From: 66-474 sp035572335
GTDB lineage: Bacteria; Pseudomonadota; Gammaproteobacteria; Xanthomonadales; Rhodanobacteraceae
Assembly (NCBI GenBank): GCA_035572335.1
Contig: DATNAW010000029.1
Span: 1 to 18,344 of the forward strand
Length of the DNA stretch: 18,344 bases
Reading direction: 5' to 3'
Made by a program: the position numbers and the translations under genes. Below, piece by piece: positions 14,892 through 18,344 of this stretch. Below the pieces are notes generated by a model. The model made no database searches. It had not been told where the DNA came from and saw only the letters and a list, made by a program, of their open reading frames with translations. How positions within the stretch are numbered: the first letter of the stretch is position 1; each line of letters opens with the position of its first letter.

Positions 14892-16019
14892 ATGCAATTC
14901 GAACTTCTTGCCACCGAGGGGAATGCCCGCCGCGGCCGCATCACGTTGCCGCGCGGCGTGATCGAGACGCCCGCGTTCATGCCGGTCGGCACTTATGGTT
15001 CCGTCAAAGCGATGACGCCGCGCGATCTCGACGACGTCGGCGCGCAGATCATCCTCGGCAATACGTTCCATCTCTGGTTGCGGCCGGGGCTGGAGGTAAT
15101 CGGCGCGTTCGGGGGCTTGCATCGCTTCGTCGGCTGGGACAAGCCGATCCTCACCGACTCAGGCGGCTTCCAGGTGTTCTCGCTGGCCGAACGCCGCAAG
15201 CTCACCGAGGAAGGCGTGACGTTCGCCTCGCCGGTGGATGGCTCGCGCGTGTTCCTGTCGCCCGAAGAATCCATGCGCATCCAGACGGTGCTCGATTCAG
15301 ACATCGTGATGGCGTTCGACGAATGCACGCCGTACACGATCGACGGCAAACCCGTGGATGCGGGCGTGGTGCGCGAATCGATGGAGCTGTCGCTGCGCTG
15401 GGCCGCGCGTTCGCGGCGCGCATTCGACGAACTCGGCAACCGCAACGCGCTGTTCGGGATCGTGCAGGGCGGCGTCCACGACGACCTGCGCGCGCGTTCA
15501 GCGGAAGGCTTGCTGGAGATCGGCTTTGACGGCTACGCGCTGGGCGGCCTCGCCGTGGGCGAACCGGAAGCCGAACGCAACGCGACACTGGAGTCGGCGT
15601 GTCCGCGCATGCCGCATGACAAGCCGCGCTACCTGATGGGCGTCGGCCGCCCCGAAGACATCGTGGAAGCGGTGCGCCGCGGCATCGACATGTTCGACTG
15701 CGTGATGCCGACGCGGCATGCGCGCAACGGCTTCCTGTTCACGCGCGGGGGCACGCTGCGCATCCGCAACGCGAAGTACGCCAACGACACGCGGCCCATC
15801 GAGGAAAGCTGCGCGTGCTACGCCTGCGCGAATGGCTTCTCGCGCGCCTACCTGCGCCACCTCGGCCGCTGCGGCGAAATCCTGGGTTCGCAGCTCGCGA
15901 CCATACACAACTTGCACCATTACCTCACGCTGATGCGCGAATTGCGCGAGGCGATCGCATCGCAATCGCTGGATCGCTGCGTCGCGGCGTTTTATGCGCG
16001 TCGCGGCGCCGACGCATGA
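14892..16019 (+). CDS. tgt: Queuine tRNA-ribosyltransferase (tRNA-guanine transglycosylase)
   Basis: Exchanges guanine 34 for preQ1 in tRNAs for Asp, Asn, His and Tyr; the product is the substrate of QueA. The 375 residues equal the E. coli length. Catalytic D89 (LTDSGGFQVFS) and nucleophile D269 (DMFDCVMPTRHARNG) are present, as are the substrate-pocket blocks GIVQGG (189-194) and ALGGLAVGE (216-224). The zinc site is C307, C309, C312 (CACYAC) and H339 (TIHN). The ATG at 14892 gives the family N-terminus, but no Shine-Dalgarno sequence is evident; the repeat just upstream may have replaced the native leader. The stop lies 5 bp from the stop of a convergent gene, and yajC-secD-secF do not follow. 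Confidence 0.97.
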   Translation: MQFELLATEGNARRGRITLPRGVIETPAFMPVGTYGSVKAMTPRDLDDVGAQIILGNTFHLWLRPGLEVIGAFGGLHRFVGWDKPILTDSGGFQVFSLAERRKLTEEGVTFASPVDGSRVFLSPEESMRIQTVLDSDIVMAFDECTPYTIDGKPVDAGVVRESMELSLRWAARSRRAFDELGNRNALFGIVQGGVHDDLRARSAEGLLEIGFDGYALGGLAVGEPEAERNATLESACPRMPHDKPRYLMGVGRPEDIVEAVRRGIDMFDCVMPTRHARNGFLFTRGGTLRIRNAKYANDTRPIEESCACYACANGFSRAYLRHLGRCGEILGSQLATIHNLHHYLTLMRELREAIASQSLDRCVAAFYARRGADA

Positions 16020-16024
16020 TCCCG

Positions 16025-17656
16025 TCAAGCCGTCCCGAAGATCCGGTCCAGGCCATGTGCGCAGAATCGGTGCAACGCGTTCGTCGGCGCTGAATCTTTT
16101 CGATTGCGTTGCGCCCACGCGGCGTGCCGTGCCAGCAAGGCCGCCGCGACGCTGCGCGCACAGGTTGTGCCCAGCCGCAAGGCGCCCGCCTGCAGTGCAT
16201 TGGGGTCGCGTGCGTGGTCGCGCAGCCAGGTATCGGCGTGGTGGATCGCGTCGTGCGTGGTTTCGGCGTCGCTGCCCGGGATGGTGCCGTCGGCCGCCTC
16301 CAGCCAACCATCGACGCCATCCAGCAGCGGGTCGATCCCGACCTTTTCGAGCGCGCGCAGGAAATCCAGTGCCTGCACGTTGCTCGATCCTTCCCAGATC
16401 GGAAACACCTGCGCGTCGCGCAGCAAAAGCGGGATGCCGCTGTCTTCCAGGTAACCGATACCACCGAACGATTCCACGGTCTCCGAAGCGATGCGCACGC
16501 CGAGCTTGCAGATCCACAATTTCGCCAGCGGCGTCAGCAGGCGCTGTAGCGCGGCGTCGCGCACGCCGCCGGCGCCGGATTCCACGCGCCCGAGCAACAG
16601 CGCGACTTCCATCGCCAGATGGAACGCTGCCTCGAACTCGGCTTCCCAGCCAGCCAGTGCATCGGCGAACAGTGGTTGTTCGATCAGCGGCTTGCCGAAT
16701 ACGTCGCGCCGGTGCGCGTAATCGCGTGCGAGCGCCAGGCAGCGTGCCATCGTCGAGAGCGAACCGAATGCGTTCCACAGCCGCGTGACCTGCAGCACCG
16801 GCGTGATCGCACGCACGCCATGCGCGGTGTCGCCAATCAGTCCGGCACGCGTGTCATGCAGATGGATTTCCGCGGTCGGCAGTTCGCGCGTGCCGAGCTT
16901 CTCCTTCAGGCGATCGATCGTGATTCCATTCCACGAGCCGTCGGCGCTGCGGGTTTCGATGCCGAACAGCGCAAGGCCATCTGCGCCCGCGGGATTGCCT
17001 TCCGGCCGCGCCAGCGCCAAGGCGAACTCGGCGTTGATGGCGGAGGTGAACCATTTGCGTCCATGCAATCGCCACGTGCCATCGACATCGCGACGCGCGG
17101 AAGTTTCGCTGTTGCCGACGTCCGAGCCGCCCACATTTTCCGTCATCCATTGCCCGCTGATCCAGAACGTCGCCGGGTCGCGGCTGAGCAAGTGCGGCAG
17201 CACGCGTTCGCGCAATGCGGCATTCGGCGCATCGCGCAACGTTGCGGCCACGCCATCGGTCATCGCCAGCGGACAGGAATAGAACGCGCTGGCGGCGTGG
17301 TACAGGTACACCTTGGCGAACTGCTGCGCGCGCGCGAATTCGCCAAGCGATTTGTCGTGTCCATCCGCGACCAGGCCGTGCTTCGCCGCGATCGCCGGAC
17401 CTTCGCGCCAGGTTTCGGTCAGTTCGATGCGATCGATGCGGTTGCCCCATACGTCGAAGTGGGTGAGCACGGGCTCGCCGGGCGTGGTCGCGAGTTGCCG
17501 CGCGTAAGTTCGCTGCGCGTACTCCGCCAGTGCGATGAAGTCCGGCTCCGCGGCGTGCCGTTGCGACTCGGGCAAGACGCGCGCAAGCCACGACCGCAGC
17601 ACGCGGTCGTCGCGATAGCGATCGGCAAGCTGCGGCGCGGATTGCACGAAACTCAT
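16025..17656 (-). CDS. Acyl-CoA dehydrogenase family protein, AidB-like
   Basis: FAD enzyme of the acyl-CoA dehydrogenase superfamily, 543 residues. The length and the motifs MTENVGGSDVGNSETSA (171-187), RLKEKLGTRELPTAEIHL (249-266), HRRDVFGKPLIEQPL (315-329) and GGIGYLEDSGIPLLLRDAQV (398-417) match the AidB branch, as does IWEGSSNVQALD (420-431). AidB of E. coli is 541 residues and belongs to the adaptive response to alkylation. Whether this member has dehydrogenase activity or protects DNA is not decidable here; ordinary dehydrogenases of the same superfamily are about 380-400 residues. Its ATG overlaps the stop of the DUF2069 gene (ATGA). No terminator is visible before the convergent tgt stop, so the two transcripts probably overlap. 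Confidence 0.88.
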   Translation of the reverse strand: MSFVQSAPQLADRYRDDRVLRSWLARVLPESQRHAAEPDFIALAEYAQRTYARQLATTPGEPVLTHFDVWGNRIDRIELTETWREGPAIAAKHGLVADGHDKSLGEFARAQQFAKVYLYHAASAFYSCPLAMTDGVAATLRDAPNAALRERVLPHLLSRDPATFWISGQWMTENVGGSDVGNSETSARRDVDGTWRLHGRKWFTSAINAEFALALARPEGNPAGADGLALFGIETRSADGSWNGITIDRLKEKLGTRELPTAEIHLHDTRAGLIGDTAHGVRAITPVLQVTRLWNAFGSLSTMARCLALARDYAHRRDVFGKPLIEQPLFADALAGWEAEFEAAFHLAMEVALLLGRVESGAGGVRDAALQRLLTPLAKLWICKLGVRIASETVESFGGIGYLEDSGIPLLLRDAQVFPIWEGSSNVQALDFLRALEKVGIDPLLDGVDGWLEAADGTIPGSDAETTHDAIHHADTWLRDHARDPNALQAGALRLGTTCARSVAAALLARHAAWAQRNRKDSAPTNALHRFCAHGLDRIFGTA

Positions 17657-18000
17657 ATGGGCAGCTTACCGCGCCGCTTCGGCATCCGCGCGCAGGCGAG
17701 GATCACGATGACGGCGAGCACGATTTCGATGCCGGCGAACACGCGCTCGGCCGGTGCCGCATAAAACTCCGCGACGCCGTGACAGAAGTAGAACAGGCAG
17801 ATCATGCCGGCCAGCAGCAGCGCGCGTGCAGGCGTGCGCCAGTACAGCAGCGGAATCGCCAGTGGCAGCAGCGCGATCAGCAACGCCGCGGAGATCGGCA
17901 TCCGCGTGGCCGGCAGCAGCCACGCATGCCAGACGATTTGCAGCAGCGCCAGCGCGCCCCACGCCGCGAAACCGATGCGGCGTTGCACCGTCACGTTCAT
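17653..18000 (-). CDS. DUF2069 integral-membrane protein
   Basis: A small inner-membrane protein of 115 residues with four hydrophobic helices at about 11-29, 37-53, 59-76 and 86-104. A conserved-looking FCHGVAEFY (72-80) follows the third helix, and the tail is basic (RMPKRRGK). This matches the DUF2069 pattern, a family of unknown function that often sits next to wrbA-type quinone oxidoreductases. It overlaps both neighbours by 4 bp (ATGA at each end), so it is the middle gene of a coupled three-gene unit. No function can be given. Confidence 0.82.
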   Translation of the reverse strand: MNVTVQRRIGFAAWGALALLQIVWHAWLLPATRMPISAALLIALLPLAIPLLYWRTPARALLLAGMICLFYFCHGVAEFYAAPAERVFAGIEIVLAVIVILACARMPKRRGKLPI

Positions 18001-18344
18001 GGTTTCGCTGCCAATCGTTTCGCGACATCCGCAACACGCCGCCCCAACGCGCGCGCCAGCGTGCGTTCGTCGTCGCTGATCGGGCGATCGCGACCGACGC
18101 CCGACACGTGGCTCGCGCCATAAGGCGTGCCGCCAGTGGTGGTGGTGTTGAGCGCCGGTTCGGTGAATGGAATGCCGACGATCAGCATGCCGTGGTGCAG
18201 CAGCGGAATCATCATCGACAGCAGCGTGGATTCCTGTCCACCATGCATGGTCGACGTCGAGGTGAACACCGCGCCCGGTTTGCCGGCCAGCGCGCCCGAC
18301 GCCCATTCCGCGGGCGTGGAATCGATGAACTGTTTCATCGGCGC
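17997..18344 (-). CDS. wrbA: NAD(P)H:quinone oxidoreductase WrbA-type flavoprotein, N-terminus cut by window edge
   Basis: C-terminal 115 residues of a flavodoxin-fold, FMN-dependent quinone reductase (type IV NQO), which reduces quinones by two electrons and avoids semiquinone formation. The visible part runs from APMKQFID through WASGALAGKPGAVFTSTSTMHGGQES (equivalent to the WrbA GKxxxxFxSTGTxxGGQE block), then LLHHGMLIVGIP and GGTPYGASHVSG to the helix ERTLARALGRRVADVAKRL. The open frame continues off the right edge without a start; an internal ATG at 18338 is not the real start because it lies in the middle of the fold. The stop overlaps the DUF2069 start. Confidence 0.88.
   Translation of the reverse strand, partial: APMKQFIDSTPAEWASGALAGKPGAVFTSTSTMHGGQESTLLSMMIPLLHHGMLIVGIPFTEPALNTTTTGGTPYGASHVSGVGRDRPISDDERTLARALGRRVADVAKRLAAKP

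Noticed and set aside
16619..17764. Plus-strand open frame of 381 codons
   Set aside because: Antisense to the AidB-like gene and without family features.

Overview
The window is GC-rich chromosomal DNA of a gammaproteobacterium. The adjacent run pyrG-kdsA-eno-ftsB, surE-pcm-yqaA and queA-tgt, a metal-type KdsA, and the style of intergenic repeats suggest the order Lysobacterales (Xanthomonadales), probably near Rhodanobacteraceae. This placement is inferred from gene content and style; no marker gene was compared.

Left part (1-8495). A three-domain Xaa-Pro aminopeptidase runs off the left edge on the minus strand. It carries an in-frame, hairpin-rich repeat of about 200 bp. Divergent from it are pyrG and kdsA (overlapping stop and start), then eno, then ftsB: CTP synthesis, KDO synthesis, glycolysis and division. 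They lead into surE-pcm-yqaA, three genes coupled by overlapping codons. The ispD-ispF-truD genes that usually sit between ftsB and surE are absent, and nlpD-rpoS does not follow.

Middle part (8496-13616). Two minus-strand genes follow: a small periplasmic PsiF-repeat protein with a clear terminator, and a class III aminotransferase. Divergent from these is a plus-strand group: an ICMT-like membrane methyltransferase, a DesK-type sensor kinase, a NarL/DesR-type response regulator and a small VOC protein. Inverted repeats lie immediately upstream of both the methyltransferase and the kinase.

Right part (13617-18344). queA and tgt make the queuosine modification of tRNA. They are separated by a MITE/REP-like repeat, and queA ends in a short tandem repeat. 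The usual yajC-secD-secF genes do not follow; tgt instead meets a convergent AidB-like acyl-CoA dehydrogenase 5 bp away. That gene is the last of a minus-strand run wrbA-DUF2069-acyl-CoA dehydrogenase, joined by 4-bp overlaps, with wrbA cut by the right edge.

Most of the window is conserved housekeeping sequence. The points most worth a second look are the repeat translated within the peptidase, the hairpin covering the methyltransferase ribosome-binding region beside a DesK/DesR pair, the loss of standard neighbours at three conserved gene clusters, and repeats that have reshaped the queA 3' end. No gap longer than 300 bp lacks a gene; the longest, 10561-10778, holds divergent leader elements. 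No rRNA, tRNA, CRISPR array, transposase or prophage gene was seen.
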